Assembly (NCBI GenBank): GCA_963920665.1
Contig: OY987272.1
Location: forward strand, 10,173,001-10,237,000
DNA length: 64,000 nt
Direction of reading: 5' to 3'
Source: Straminergon stramineum
Taxonomy: Eukaryota; Streptophyta; Bryopsida; Hypnales; Calliergonaceae
The position numbers and the translations under genes are program-made. Under the pieces are notes generated by a model. It searched no databases and was not told where the DNA came from. It saw nothing but the letters and a program-made list of their open reading frames with translations. This document shows positions 13,077 through 24,794 of this stretch, piece by piece (the first letter of the stretch is position 1; each line of letters starts with the position of its first letter).

Positions 13077-14164
13077 GTCATCCTTTGCCTCTAAGTAGAT
13101 ACCACAACCCAAGGCAGTTAGCCGCTAGCTTACTCTAACCCTTCTAACCCTAGTGTCAACTACTAACCAATTGGTTACCAACCAGCAATTAACAAGAGCA
13201 ACTAATAACAAAGTGCCCAAACACTAAACAACTCCCAATCCTAAACACATATTTCTAATAAATAATGATGTCAATTTGACTAATAGACAACCCACATCAT
13301 GTAAGGTAGGTTAGAAGAAATTTGGCCCCTACGCAAGGTTATTTGATCGCATGAGAATGCACAATTATAGAAGAATTTTTTTTTAACTAATAAATTATTT
13401 AAAAATAAATTGGCCATTGTGATCATCTAGTGTGACATGAAAGATTGGGGAATAAAAAACTTATTTTAAAAAATAACTTATTCAAAAAATAACTTATTTT
13501 AAAATTTTTTTAAAAATCCTCTGCATTTGCACATCTGCCTAAAGTCAAGTGGCCCTCTACAAGGACCAAATTTTCTCAAATGATAATGTGAAAAATTATG
13601 GTCACTAAAAAATCCTCATTTTGTGAAAATTGATACATAAACCATTGCCAATAAGATGCCAAGTAGATTTTTACAAATGACCTATTCTACATAATTACCC
13701 TTTATCGGAAGCAAACCTCTATAACCAAGGATTACAAATTTTCCATTTGCTCCAATTTCATTTTTTTTTTCATTTGCTTCCACATTACTTGCCTTGGATT
13801 AACATGGGACAATACCACTCCTCATAGGCAATTATACAAACAAAAAATCTTTACATAATTGGGTTTCTTTCTTCTTGTTATACTCTCTTTTGGCATACTT
13901 CTTTATGAGCCACATATTGCCCCATACTAATAGAACAAATCATGGTAGTGTGTTAAGATATTAAAGGAATCTCAAACCTACACTAAATTAACTTCCTCCA
14001 ACATATTCTCCCAATTACACTATTATAATAATATAAAATTCAATTCATTTGATTCACATATTTCAATGACAAACTCTATGACACATACACTCAATAAATG
14101 CCAATCACTCATTGCCAACATTTGAAATCTAGGTTGAAATACCCAACCACTAATGGTAATTACA
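12251..14164. other. AT-rich gene-free tract
   Basis: No gene is supportable. It contains the AG microsatellite at 13044-13073. Short frames are not conserved-looking. Confidence 0.45.
13044..13073. repeat. AG dinucleotide microsatellite
   Basis: About fourteen uninterrupted AG units flanked by ordinary AT-rich sequence. Confidence 0.9.
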
Positions 14165-14640
14165 ACATGACACAGAAGGTAAACATGCCTATGACAAGCA
14201 AAATGAGTGGTCTGTGCTATTGCTACAAGCAAAAAAATCAGATTTTTTTTCCATACAAAGACAAATGTGAGAAATGAAGGAAGCAATCGAAATTTTATTT
14301 TTTGGACAAAGTAAGAATTTTTTATGAATTTTTGAAGTGTATAGCCTAATTGGCCCAACAGAGTCTCAAGACTACCCCAAATTAGCAAAAAGTGTTTCCA
14401 TACTGGTCATCTTATCACCTTGAGTAGGCACAACATTTTCTAACATGACTACAAGATTTCCTAACATGGCCATGACATGAAGGAATAAAAAAAATAACTT
14501 TTTATATCGAGTTTAGACTAGAAAGGTGTAAGTGTCCTAAGAGAGTCATGGGTAACTCCATGACCATCTTCCAAGGCATTGATTATGGTCACAAATCAAT
14601 CTATTGTAGTCATATTCCCATTTATTAGAAATTTTTTATC
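14165..14640. repeat. Diverged dispersed repeat, copy 1
   Basis: This stretch aligns by eye in direct orientation with about 25890-26290. Shared blocks include CAAAGACAAATGT, GACAAAGTA and TTTCCTAACATGGCC. It has no open frame of interest. It is probably a decayed transposon interior, as no clear ends were found. Confidence 0.5.
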
Positions 14641-14788
14641 ATACATTGACATAAGCCTCTCATGGGCAATTCCTTAGGAGCCTGTCATGGAAGGTTAGCC
14701 TATCAATGACAAGTTTACCTTATACCATTTGTACAATCACTAGGTCAATATCTTCAAATCTCCATTCTAATTATTAAAAATACACTTT

Positions 14789-14844
14789 TTAATATTAACA
14801 TTGTCATTCAAAAGTGGTATATTGAATGACAATGTTAATATTAA
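14789..14844. repeat. Perfect 23-bp inverted repeat (stem-loop)
   Basis: The arms 14789-14811 and 14822-14844 are exactly complementary over 23 bases around a 10-base loop. They include AACATTGTCATTCAA and its complement. No mobile-element ends are apparent around it. Confidence 0.8.
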
Positions 14845-15695
14845 ATATAATGTATTGGGAATATACCACTCTAACAATTTAACCAACTTTCAACTTACTC
14901 CCCCTATCTTCTCTAATTAAATCAAATAGTATAAAGTATTGTCTCTTATAAAAACACCTAGTTTAGATGTCACTTGGACCAAATTTTCAAAGCTGAACAT
15001 GGGGCCTTAAATGAATGATTGGACTCTTCATGTACCCCAACTAATTAGAGAGGTTGGAGTTTTTTCCTTCTTTCTTAACTTTCTCTCTCAATCACCTCTT
15101 TGCCAATGCCATCAAAACAAAAAATTCATAACTTTTAGTCAATAGTGAAAATTTTAACCCTATAAAGATGGATTGGTCATTGTGGAAATCATCCTTTTTG
15201 GTACAATGTGATTCATCTAGTTAAGTCCTAAAGTCCCTATAAGGGACTCTTGGGATTTCAGGTAGGCTTATAAGATCTCAATTTTTGACATGATTTAAAA
15301 TTTTTTTTTAAAGATAGGAAAATAACACTAGCTTTTTGAAAATATAATTTTTTTTCAGTTTGTACTTGGGAGCAAAAGTTATGCCATCCTATGCACAAAA
15401 AGAAGCTTGAGAGGCAATCCAAAAAAATCACAAAAAATTGAATTTCATTTTCCTTGAAGATTATTTTTGTCTACATTAGAAGCTTTGATTCATTATATTT
15501 AGACTATTGATGAGAAATATATTGACAATCTTGTTTTTAGGGCAATCTAAGCATCTTTTAGATAAATGACATACATAATTCATTTTTAAATGCAATTTTG
15601 ACATTTTTTCAAAAAAATTGTAGACATGGTTAAGTTTGTTTGCTAGAGCAATCTCACTGTTGGAATTATTGTATTTCAATTCCATCTTACATCTA

Positions 15696-16625
15696 TTAAC
15701 CCCTAAAGGATTGACCTTGTGTTTTTGGCAACATAACTTTTTTGGGCAGGTACATGTGAGCAGAGATTTGACTCATTTAGGCTGAAATTTTTTGACAAGG
15801 TGTGGATGAGGAATATCTTTGATGCATGCTAAATTTAATTTCATTTGAGTATACAAGTAAAAAGTTATGATGCAAAATGTTGTTTGTTTCTCAACTCGGG
15901 CAGCTCGGGCAGATCTGAAAAAATCACCTTTTTCAAAAATAAAAATTTGAAATTGGTTTTTTATATTTACATATATGGGGAAATCTTTGAATCAGTCCAT
16001 TTTGATCAATGTGATGAAAGTTATGAGGAATTTCAGTTTGCGGGCAGTTAAAGAATCTCTACTCTAAAATAAACTTTGAAGTCCTTTATTTAACTCAATT
16101 TTTCATATTTTTTGAAAAAAATAAAATATAAGGATGTAGATTGTTTATTACAACATTACAACCATTGGGATTGGCATTTTTCAATTCCATAATTAAATTT
16201 TTGATAATTTAGTATTTTGAATTATTCTCTACTTCTTTCTACATTCTATTTTTTTCCTATATGTTGTACAATTCCAAATGATTCGAAAATTTTCAAGAAC
16301 ATAGACAACTTGCCTTGAAAAATGAATCCAAAGATGCACCACCATTCTGGACATTTTTTCATACAAATGTGACCTTCTGAAGTGATGCTGCCCGTTTTTT
16401 GCAGGGCAAAAAAAATGATTTTTGTCACTTCAAATGTTAATATCTTCCAATCCACAAGGTGGAAATTTTTGAAATTTTTTACACATCCTTTCAAAACAAC
16501 TTACTACAACATCCTATGGTTACATGTGTTCAAAATTTTTTTTTCTTAAATTTGGTACTTGTGCTAAAAATGGCAGTTTTGGAACATTTTTGGTGAAAAC
16601 ATAGTCAAGGAACTTTAGGGGTTAA
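15696..16625. mobile_element. TTAA-flanked TIR element T2
   Basis: A 930-base unit that starts TTAACCCCTAAAG and ends CTTTAGGGGTTAA. Its interior is a direct-orientation relative of 22022-22948, sharing for example TTTGTTTCTCAACTC and GATCTGAAAAAATCAC. It has no transposase-like frame, so it is non-autonomous. The TTAA target plus a CCC-initial TIR is characteristic of piggyBac-type elements, but the assignment is an inference. Confidence 0.7.
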
Positions 16626-17065
16626 CGATTTTGTTTTCTCTTCAATCTCAGACCTACTTCTACTTAACAATTTTTTAATAAGCAAAAATAAAGGGGTTTT
16701 TGTTGAATTTTTATTCTTAGATTTTCAGCTCAATTTTTCAATATAAAAAATTAAAAAATTAAAATTATTAGTGCAAAAAATTTAAGTTAAGAAGAGTTAA
16801 AGCCAAAAAATCTAATTGAATAAGGTATAAAAAAAACCCTTGTTTTCTTCACTCTAAATGCAAAGATCTTGCAATCTTCGAAGTCAAAAAATTTGAAATT
16901 TCTTCCATGCATCTTAATACTAGTCTAGTGCAAGATCCTACTATTAGATATGCAAAAGAAAACCAATTTTAAAACATTTTCGCTCTTTGTAATAGAAATG
17001 ATAGTTTTGAGTGATTTTTGATGGAAAAAAGGCATTGGGACTTCAGGAATTAAAAAAGGCACTAA
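16626..17065. other. AT-rich gene-free tract
   Basis: A/T-rich sequence with no recognisable gene or clear repeat ends. Confidence 0.4.
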
Positions 17066-17450
17066 AAAAACTCATTGGAGGTCAAACTACTGTGCAAGAC
17101 CTTCCAATTTTCACACAAAATTTCTAGGATGTACGTCTTCCGTCTTACATGAAAAGATTCTCTATCATCTATCGCACCCTTAACTTAGTGTCCGCAGCAG
17201 CATTACCTATTTAACCCTTGAACACCGGGCTGGTGACTGTGGAAATCAGCCATTTTGTAACCATGTGACATCATCCACTTTAGAAAAACCAGAAATACTC
17301 ATTGGGAGTCAAACTACTGTAGAAGATCATCCCTTTCCACCCCTAATTCCGAGGATGAATAGTTGCAATTCTGTCCTACACAAGAGAATTCCTTGTCATT
17401 CATCGGACAAAAAACGTCCGCAGCGTCGTTCAAGGGTTAAAATGTTCCAG
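17066..17450. repeat. Repeat family B, two copies in tandem
   Basis: The first copy (about 17066-17215, truncated at its start) and the second (about 17228-17450) share GGTCAAACTACTGT-type blocks and the end block TCATCTATCGCAC / TCATTCATCGGAC. A third, inverted copy is at about 36470-36690 inside another repeat. The complete end begins GGGCTGGTGACTGTGGAAAT. Its class is unknown. Confidence 0.6.
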
Positions 17451-17469
17451 GAGTATACTGCTACGAAAT

Positions 17470-17978
17470 TCAACCGATTCGAGGCTTCTTTACAGCTTGG
17501 TGCTTGCTCATCAAGTCATGAACTCCGGCAATGTCAGTGTGGCACAATTTTCCTCCACCGAACAATTGCCCATGATTTCCTGCAAAGTCAATTGAAAATT
17601 GGAGCTTTGACTTGCACGGCCACCACTGATTCTTGACCAGATTGGATGCCCTCATAATATCATTGTTGTGTCCATCCCCATTCACAAGGATTCCACACTC
17701 TCCTACACCCTACCTTCACAATTGAATACTCTTTTATGAAGTTAACTTTGGAAAGGCGTATCTCTGTGGCAATCTTCCTCTAAGTTTAGCAACATCGGAT
17801 GGTCCTGATTCCTGAAGTGTTCGGAATATGTCAACGACTTGTTATGTGGGAGAATATTCTGATGGCCTTTTCTTGTACGAGCCGTAAAAAGCCGTAAAAA
17901 AGCCGTAAAAAAGCCGTAAAAGTCGTACAACTCATTGATGCCGTCCGACAATTCTGGAGATTCGTGCACTTTGTTCAT
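17470..17978 (-). other. Unrecognised gene-like fragment with minisatellite
   Basis: Less AT-rich than its surroundings. On the minus strand two frames look protein-like (17742-17978, about 78 residues, and 17470-17685, about 71 residues). A third frame between them reads V-D-I-F-R-T-L-Q-E-S-G-P-S-D-V. They cannot be joined convincingly. An 11-12 bp tandem (GCCGTAAAAAA, four or five units) lies inside the first. I do not recognise the family. It could be a decayed gene or the downstream end of an unannotated one. Confidence 0.3.
17876..17929. repeat. 11-12 bp minisatellite (GCCGTAAAAAA)
   Basis: Four to five consecutive units of GCCGTAAAA(A)(A), bordered by TACGA and its near complement TCGTAC, so the block also has weak dyad symmetry. 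Confidence 0.8.
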
Positions 17979-18816
17979 TTCATAATCCCAAGGTTCAGCA
18001 GGCCAAGGGGTGGTGGTTTAAAAAACTGACCAATTTTTTGACTTTTCATGTGAATTATAATTGAGATGTACAGTATGTGACGAAAGTTTTGTACGATCAG
18101 TGAAGAACGTTGGGAAAAGAAACTAAAAAAAAGATAGTCATTTGAGTGACCTATGCCGAAAAGTCTAAAAGAAATTGTGAGACACAGAACTAACCAATTG
18201 CCTCATGGATCGATCATGTAATGAAATGCTGATCTTTTGCTGATCGACGTCAAGCTTATCATGAGCTAGCCTGTGGTCCAGCGAATCTCAATTCTCCCAT
18301 GTAACGTAACATAAAACAATGCAATTGCTAATGGAAACAGTCTTTCACAAAATGAATTGCAATTATATCTCACATTAGGTATCTGAGTTCCAAGAATGGA
18401 GGTCTGTGCACAATTTGAATTGAAATCTCAAGATTTTAGATCGAGCTAAGCATTGCGCAGGAGAAAATTAATATATAAGGAGAGAACAACAGAACAGCGC
18501 AGCTGAAGTTGCAATCTTAAACAACCCCTGATTGCAGTTCAATTCAACCTTGATGCATCAACCATTGCTTACTATACTACATTGAAGATTACTCTGTTTT
18601 GATTGATTCATTGAAATGGTACAAGATTTATAAGAACATACACTGACAACCACCATCACCTGCAAAGCATTGATAAAAACCGAGGTAGTTTCTAGATGCC
18701 ACCAACTTACAGTGGTACTAAACTAAAACGCACAACTGCAAACTCAAAAAGACTAAATCCATGTGTGAATTCTCATTTTCTTTTTTTGGTCGTTTCTCCT
18801 TCCTGCTTCGAGTTTT
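17979..18816. other. 3' flank of AMT2 gene
   Basis: This sequence lies downstream of the minus-strand AMT2 stop codon and probably includes its 3' UTR. No second gene or repeat was recognised. Confidence 0.4.
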
Positions 18817-20265
18817 CTAGATTGGCACAGTGTGCTGCTTCATTTCATGTCCATGGTTGGTAAAATCCGCACCCGTCCCGCCATGCTTGCTTACATCGAA
18901 CGTCTCCCCATCTCCCCATAGCGCATACGCCTCCTCCCCGTGCTCCGCATCATCCCCTATCATCAAATGCTCATCGCTCATCCGCAACGGAATCACAAGC
19001 TTAATCAACACCAAAATTATGCTCGTCACCACCACGTTCCACCCGATAATAAAAAGTGCTGCTACAATTTGCTTCCCGAGTTGCTTCCCTCCAACACCCC
19101 CGTAGAACGCCCCTTGCAAATTCAGCACTGGCAGAAAGTAATTACAAAGCGTGGGCTCCGCAAAGCATCCCGACAAAAATCCTCCTACGAATCCTGCCAC
19201 AGCGTGCGTATGAAACACGCCTAACGTATCGTCAATCTTTTGCATGAACGGCGAGCGCTTGTGGAGCACCATCATGGTGAACCACGGCACTGAGCCCGCG
19301 AAGACCCCCATCACGAGCGCCGCCCATCCTTGCACCAGCCCAGCTCCTGGCGTGATAACAACAAGTCCAGTGATCATCCCTTGCACTGCGCCAATGACTG
19401 ATGGTTTCCCGAAGACTAACACGTCCAAGCCCGTCCAAACAAGCAAGCTCGTGGCGGCGCAAACATTCGTGTTGATGACTGCAATCGACGCGACGAGATT
19501 CGCAGAAAGGGCCGCGCCGCCATTGAATCCGTTCCAACCCAGCCAGAGTAGTCCCGCGCCCGCGAGCATGAGAAGAACATTGTTGGGTGGAAAACGCTCC
19601 CTGTCGCGCGTGAGCCGCGGCCCCACCCAAAACGCGGCCGTGAATCCAGCGATTCCTGAGGAAAGATGAATCACGTACCCCCCAGCATAGTCGATGACGC
19701 CCCATTGCCAAAATACCCCACCTCCCCACATGGAGAATGCACCTACAGTGTAGGAGCACGTCAACCAGAGCGGGACGAACACCATCCACGCGCGGAAGTT
19801 CATGCGACCAAGTAAGGAGCCCGCTAGGAGCACGACTGTAATGGCTGCGAAGACGAACTGGAAGTAGACTTGGGTGGCCATGGGGTAGTAGGGCGTGAGC
19901 GCTGCGACTTCCGAGGTTGCGCTCGCGGGGAGAGTTGCTTGCGACAAGAGGTACTTGTAGCTGAGAGTGGTGCCGGCTTTGCCCCAGATTGGGATCAGCT
20001 TCTCACCGAATGACATCTTGTACGCCCAACCTACCCAGCAGAGGAGGACAGCGGCGAAGGCGTAGAACGCCATGAAAGCGGAGTTCACCGCCCATTTCTT
20101 CTTCACGATGCTGCCGTAGAGAATGACGAGCGCGGGGACGGTTTGCAAACCCACTAAAGTTGTGGCTGTGAGTTGCCAGGCGTTGTCGCCTTTGTTCAGC
20201 CAGTCGGGATTTACGCCGCCCGTCTGGATGTACGCAGAGGGAATCGTGGGAGCCGCGTCCGCCAT
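18817..20265 (-). CDS. AMT2: AMT2/MEP-type ammonium transporter
   Basis: A single uninterrupted frame of 482 residues encodes an ammonium transporter of the AMT/Mep/Rh family. Family members are trimeric plasma-membrane channels that recruit ammonium and move it through a twin-histidine pore. Visible features: N-terminal segment with P-D-W-L and then eleven hydrophobic stretches; the family signature [13 protein letters not shown] at about 192-204; pore histidines at H200 and H354 (F-H-T-H-A-V-A-G); and a cytosolic tail [13 protein letters not shown], typical of the plant AMT2 rather than the AMT1 clade. Length matches AMT2 proteins. The start ATG is the only one before the conserved region, and the stop is TAG. 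The gene is intronless and clearly GC-richer than everything around it, which generates several spurious overlapping frames. Tandem repeats lie upstream (20571-21330). Confidence 0.97.
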   Translation of the reverse strand: MADAAPTIPSAYIQTGGVNPDWLNKGDNAWQLTATTLVGLQTVPALVILYGSIVKKKWAVNSAFMAFYAFAAVLLCWVGWAYKMSFGEKLIPIWGKAGTTLSYKYLLSQATLPASATSEVAALTPYYPMATQVYFQFVFAAITVVLLAGSLLGRMNFRAWMVFVPLWLTCSYTVGAFSMWGGGVFWQWGVIDYAGGYVIHLSSGIAGFTAAFWVGPRLTRDRERFPPNNVLLMLAGAGLLWLGWNGFNGGAALSANLVASIAVINTNVCAATSLLVWTGLDVLVFGKPSVIGAVQGMITGLVVITPGAGLVQGWAALVMGVFAGSVPWFTMMVLHKRSPFMQKIDDTLGVFHTHAVAGFVGGFLSGCFAEPTLCNYFLPVLNLQGAFYGGVGGKQLGKQIVAALFIIGWNVVVTSIILVLIKLVIPLRMSDEHLMIGDDAEHGEEAYALWGDGETFDVSKHGGTGADFTNHGHEMKQHTVPI

Positions 20266-21760
20266 CTCGAAAACGTTTCGATCAGTTTGGGAGCTCTGGC
20301 GTTGTCACGGGAGCCCGTGCGCAATCTAGACACAATTGGAAACAACACATCGAGATAAGTCGTAAATTCAATTGATGCATCCCAAAATTGCGAAAGGAAT
20401 TGATGGGTAGACTGGATCAGAGATTCAATTCATGAATACAAACCACCTACCATGCATCGAAAAAAGAGAAAAGGTGAGACGGTACGAAATTGCGCGCTAC
20501 AGCGAAGTCAAGTTACAGACAGCTTACGTCCAAACTTTGAAAGCATGAGGTTCAAGTACATTGACTATGCACAAGAATACAATAATCCTGTTTTTTCTCT
20601 GAGAAGAGGAGTAATAAAATTAACTCTGGTTCGAAATTCAAAGGAAAGGAGAAAAGGCTAGCAATTCCATACAATTGCAGCTTAAGCGCACGTGAAATTC
20701 GAGTAAGCTTACATTAACGAAGCATACACAAGTACGTACAACAATCATACTTTTTACTTGAGAAAACTAATAGACCTTTGGACTGAATAGGATTTGCAAA
20801 GTAATCTACAACTGGAAGCATGCAATTGTAAACTCAAGCCTGAGATTCAAGTAAATGGACGAAGCAGACACAAGAATAGACACAGCAATCAATCACGCTT
20901 TTCGTTTGAGAAAGCAACTAATAATTGATTAAAACCCGGCCTCATGGCTTACAAGGAGTCGCAAAACTGGAAGCATGCAATTGCAAACTCAAGCTAACAT
21001 TCAATTTATTTACTCCGACCACGAAGTATACACAAGTCTACATACAACAATCAATCATGTTTTTTTGTAAGAGAAAACTAACAAACCTTTGTGACATCGC
21101 AAAGTAACCTATAACTCAACTGTAAACTCACACCTGCGATTCAAGTAAATGGACGAAGCATACACAAATTAAAAGTATACGCAACAATCAATCAAGATTT
21201 TCGATTGCGAAAGCAACTACAAATTAAAACTGTGGGGACTTACAAGGAGTACACAGAACTGGAAGCATGGAAGAGCAAACTCAAGCTTGCGATTCAAGTC
21301 CACGATTAAGTAGACAGTCTAAACACAGTCACATTCAACAATCCATCAATCATTTTTTCGGTGTGAAACTAAGTAGCAAAGTCAAGCTTGGGTTGGAAAA
21401 AGAAAATTAAAGAAGTGGTCGTGCAAGCCTACAAATAATGGAGTTGCTGTATATATCGATTCCGGACGTCTGGGCTGCACAGGACGACGCTGCGCGCTGT
21501 CTGTGCGACGCTTGACTGGAGTAGCGAAGTCTGCAAGTGGGTAGTGGTTGTGGTGGCCTTATAAAGGCTGAAGTCGCCAACTGTGGTTCGCTGAAGCTCC
21601 GGGAAGTTTGCGCAGGTCTCGGGGGGAAGGGAGGCTTTTGTTTCGCTGCTGGAGGCAGGAACAAAGATTGCTCCAGACTTTGGGTGGGGGGAGGGCTCTT
21701 TCGTAAGGTACGGCTCGTAGCTTTGAAGGAGTACTACGTCGTACTTCAGTTAAATTGATA
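20266..21760 (-). promoter_or_regulatory. AMT2 upstream region / 5' leader
   Basis: This is the upstream side of the minus-strand AMT2 gene. It contains the six-unit tandem array listed separately. A less AT-rich block at about 21430-21740 may be a promoter or first non-coding exon. No transcription start can be fixed from sequence. Short frames (for example 21537-21758) have no recognisable domain. Confidence 0.35.
20540..21375. repeat. Tandem array, six units of ~150 bp, upstream of AMT2
   Basis: Six diverged units follow each other. Each contains an ACACAAG-type anchor (about 20571, 20728, 20870, 21032, 21164, 21325), then CAACAATCAATCA, then a T-rich step into GAGAAA(A/G)CAACTA, then ACTGGAAGCATGCAATTG and AAACTCAAGC. 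Spacings are 157, 142, 162, 132 and 161 bases. The array occupies about 0.3-1.1 kb upstream of the AMT2 start codon. Confidence 0.8.
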
Positions 21761-22021
21761 CTTTTTTATTACTTCTGTTGCGTTACTTCACTTTCTCTCC
21801 AGTACGAGAGTTGGAGGGCATAACTTTTGTTTATTACGAATGAGGTAGGGGGCCCTTTTGCATCCTTGGAAAGAGCTCCCTATGGCAAAACAATATTTCT
21901 TTTTAGGGCATCACCACAGGGTTTGCAAAAGAAGGCCAGTTTTTCGCTTGAAAAAGGAAAAAGGGAGTGGGGCATCCACTTTCTAGACTACGGAAAAGTG
22001 GGCAACCTTACTTATGGCCTT

Positions 22022-22948
22022 TTAACCCCTAAAGGACCAAGGTGCATTTTTTAGCATCATAGAAATTTTGGGTAGGTATGGGTGACTAGAGATTTTCATG
22101 TTTTGGTCCAAATTTTAATAGAAGGTGTAGACAAGGAATATCTTTCATGTGCACTAAATTTTAGGACATTTGGAAATATGAATCAAAAGTTATGGCCTAA
22201 TATGTAGTTTGTTTCTCAACTCAGGTAGTCCAAGTAGATCTGAAAAAATCACTTTTTTCAAAAATAAAAATTCGAAATTGGGTTTCTAGATTTATATATA
22301 CATGGAAAGCTTTGAATCATTCCATTTTGATCAATGAGTCAAAAGTTATGAGATGTTTTACTTTGTAGGCAAGTATGGATTCTATACTCTAAAATAAACT
22401 TTGAAGTCCTTTATTTTACTCAATTTTCAATATTTTTGAAAAAAAGAAAAGAAAGTCTAGATTGTTTGTTACAATATTACAACCATTGGAATTGACATTT
22501 TTCAATTCCATTAATAAACTATTAACAATTTAGTATTTTGAATCATTCTCTTCATCTTTCCACTTACTATTCTTTTCCTATATGTTGCACAATTCCAAAT
22601 GATCTAAAAAATTTTCAAGTATGTAGCCAACTTGCCTTGAAGAATGGATCTAAAGAAGCACCACCATTTGGGACATCTTTTCATACAAATGTGACCTTGA
22701 GAAGTGCGTCTACCCTTTTTTTCATAGGGGCCAAAAAAGGATTTTTGTCACTTCAAATTCTAATATCTTGCAATCTAAATGGTGGAAATTTCTGAAATTT
22801 TTTCTAAATCTTCTCAATCTAGTGTTCTACAAGATCCTACATTATATGTGTCCAAAAATGATAATTTTCAAAAATTTGGTACTTGTATTAGAAATGGCAG
22901 TTTTTGAGAGTTTTTGGTGGTAAAGTATCAAAGAAACTTAGTGCTTAA
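22022..22948. mobile_element. TTAA-flanked TIR element T3
   Basis: It starts TTAACCCCTAAAGG and ends with a decayed complement (CTTAGTGCTTAA). The interior is collinear with T2 (15696-16625) at almost the same length (927 against 930 bases). There is no coding capacity. It is an independent, older-looking copy of the same non-autonomous family. Confidence 0.65.
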
Positions 22949-23879
22949 GAGCCTAGACACCTTTGAGGTCAATTTTTCCTGAAGAATTCAAACAGCAAGG
23001 TGAATATAGTGGAGGTAAAAATCATTCTAATTATGTCTATCATTGTAACCAAATGAAATTAGAGTTGCATGCAAATTTCTTTGTTTGGATCCCATCTTCA
23101 AAAATGTAGTTACTCAATTCTATATGATGAAGTTTTCTCATTATTTTGTTGAAAAGAAATAAATAAATATGGATATTCTAAAGTCTTCATTGGCTTCTTC
23201 AGCATATTGAAACATAGTTGGGAACAAAAGTTTAGGATTTTATTGGAGTTGCTCAATTGAGGTTTTCAATACATGCTTGCTTAGTCGACCACAATTCTTG
23301 AATTAATAGCTAAATCCTTCCCAAGTATCTACCAAAGCTCTACATCCTCCTAGCATGGAGAGGACCATTGCTTGATTATACAATGTTATAGATAGGAGAG
23401 ATGGGAATCCCTTAAACTAGTCCTTCCAAGCTAATCCAAAAGGAAAAAAATTGAAGCTTGGATTTTTGCATGAAGAAATTATTTATTGCAAAAGATGAAA
23501 TCTTGAAATTTTGAAATTTTGAATGCATAATTGGAATTTAAAAAATTGAATTTGTCCACAACATACAAAACTAATTGCCTAAAACATGGAATAACGTTTC
23601 CAATTGTCTTCTTGTGTAGTGTTGGTGGTTAGTGGTGCATTTTAACCACCCATGGAAGTCTCATAGAACTACTAAATTGTAAACATGAGAGAAAGTGGAT
23701 TGGATGACTCTTCTATACAAGTCTTAGAAGTCATCTTTGAAGAATTTATGATAGTGTCTACAACCACTTGCTTTTCTTTGCAATGGACTTGTTTCATTAG
23801 AGGGAAGCCCCTCAAATTGAAAGGAATGGAACTCAATCCTAGCAAGTTTAAGCAATGGTTTGTGAAATCATTGTTCATC
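22949..23879. other. AT-rich gene-free tract
   Basis: No gene is supportable. The frame at 23685-24008 overlaps a repeat start and shows no motif. Confidence 0.4.
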
Positions 23880-24346
23880 CTAAGAGCATCTCCACCATTA
23901 CATAACCAAAATGGCTCGCCAAAGCATCTTGGCCAGGCTCACTATTTTAGTATGCAGGGTAAGTTGGACTATCTTCTACTCATGTTTGTTGTGTCATGGC
24001 CTAGCTAGAGCTAGATTTAATCAAAGAAAATATTGGAATGAGATTGTTGTTTGATTCAAGGGAGATATGCTCATTGTCTTGAGTTATAGAGCCATTATTG
24101 ACTACAAAGTTGGACTCCTAGACTATAGAAACAAAGTACTAACAAGATAATGTTCTCTAAAATTCAAGCAATAATTCAAACCAAGCGGATATGGCATGAT
24201 GGCGTTTAGACCATGGTTTGGGAAGGGGCCGGGTGTGAATTTGGAAGTTAGTATACAAATGTTAAGGGACAAAATCAATGCCAAGCAGGCCTTGCATTGC
24301 GCCAGCTTAGCCTTCTCATAGTGGAACCGAATGACAATGCTCTTAG
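23880..24346. mobile_element. Putative hAT-like MITE (GAGCATCTCC ends)
   Basis: It begins TAAGAGCATCTCCACCATTA and ends with the approximate complement (GAATGACAATGCTCTTA). The AGAGCATCTCCA end is a common theme of plant non-autonomous hAT-type elements. No clear 8-base target duplication was found, so the boundaries are tentative. Confidence 0.45.
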
Positions 24347-24794
24347 TTTTGTGAACTTTATCCTACATTCTACTTGGTCATTGATTAATTGACTATTTAT
24401 GGGCATATTTGATGAGTATGGGTGGGGGACAAGGATTCAGAGGGCTCTTCAAAACTAGATGTAAGCTTTTAGTGCGTCAAATTTGACGAGGGTTGGTGCA
24501 GCTGCTCTAAACACTCCAAACTCAACTATTGCAATGGGGGATGGGTGGGAGGAAAAATCAATGTGTGCCACATGTGACAAGTGCGGTACAATTCAAGTAC
24601 TACGTACAATTCTTTTCCCGGAGGAAAACACTCCTCATTGGGGGGCTTTTCGGGTTGTTTTTATGTAAACAAATGAAACAGAATTTCATTGCAAGTGGCA
24701 AAGTTACCTCATTGGTTGCTTTCACAGAACCAAAAGGGATGCTGGCATTTGCTCATTGGATGATTGATCCAATCAATGGGGTCAACTCCCGCAT

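Noticed and set aside
19232..19789. 185-residue frame on the minus strand within AMT2, and 141-, 94- and 91-residue plus-strand frames
   Set aside because: They are shadows produced by the GC-rich AMT2 coding sequence. None has a recognisable motif, whereas the 482-residue frame has the full AMT signature.
20620..20660. GGTTCGAAATTC as a possible tRNA T-arm
   Set aside because: No acceptor, D-arm or anticodon stem could be folded around it; no tRNA gene was found in the window.
20540..21375. CRISPR-like spaced repeats
   Set aside because: Units are long, diverged and contiguous without unique spacers of constant length, and the DNA is eukaryotic.
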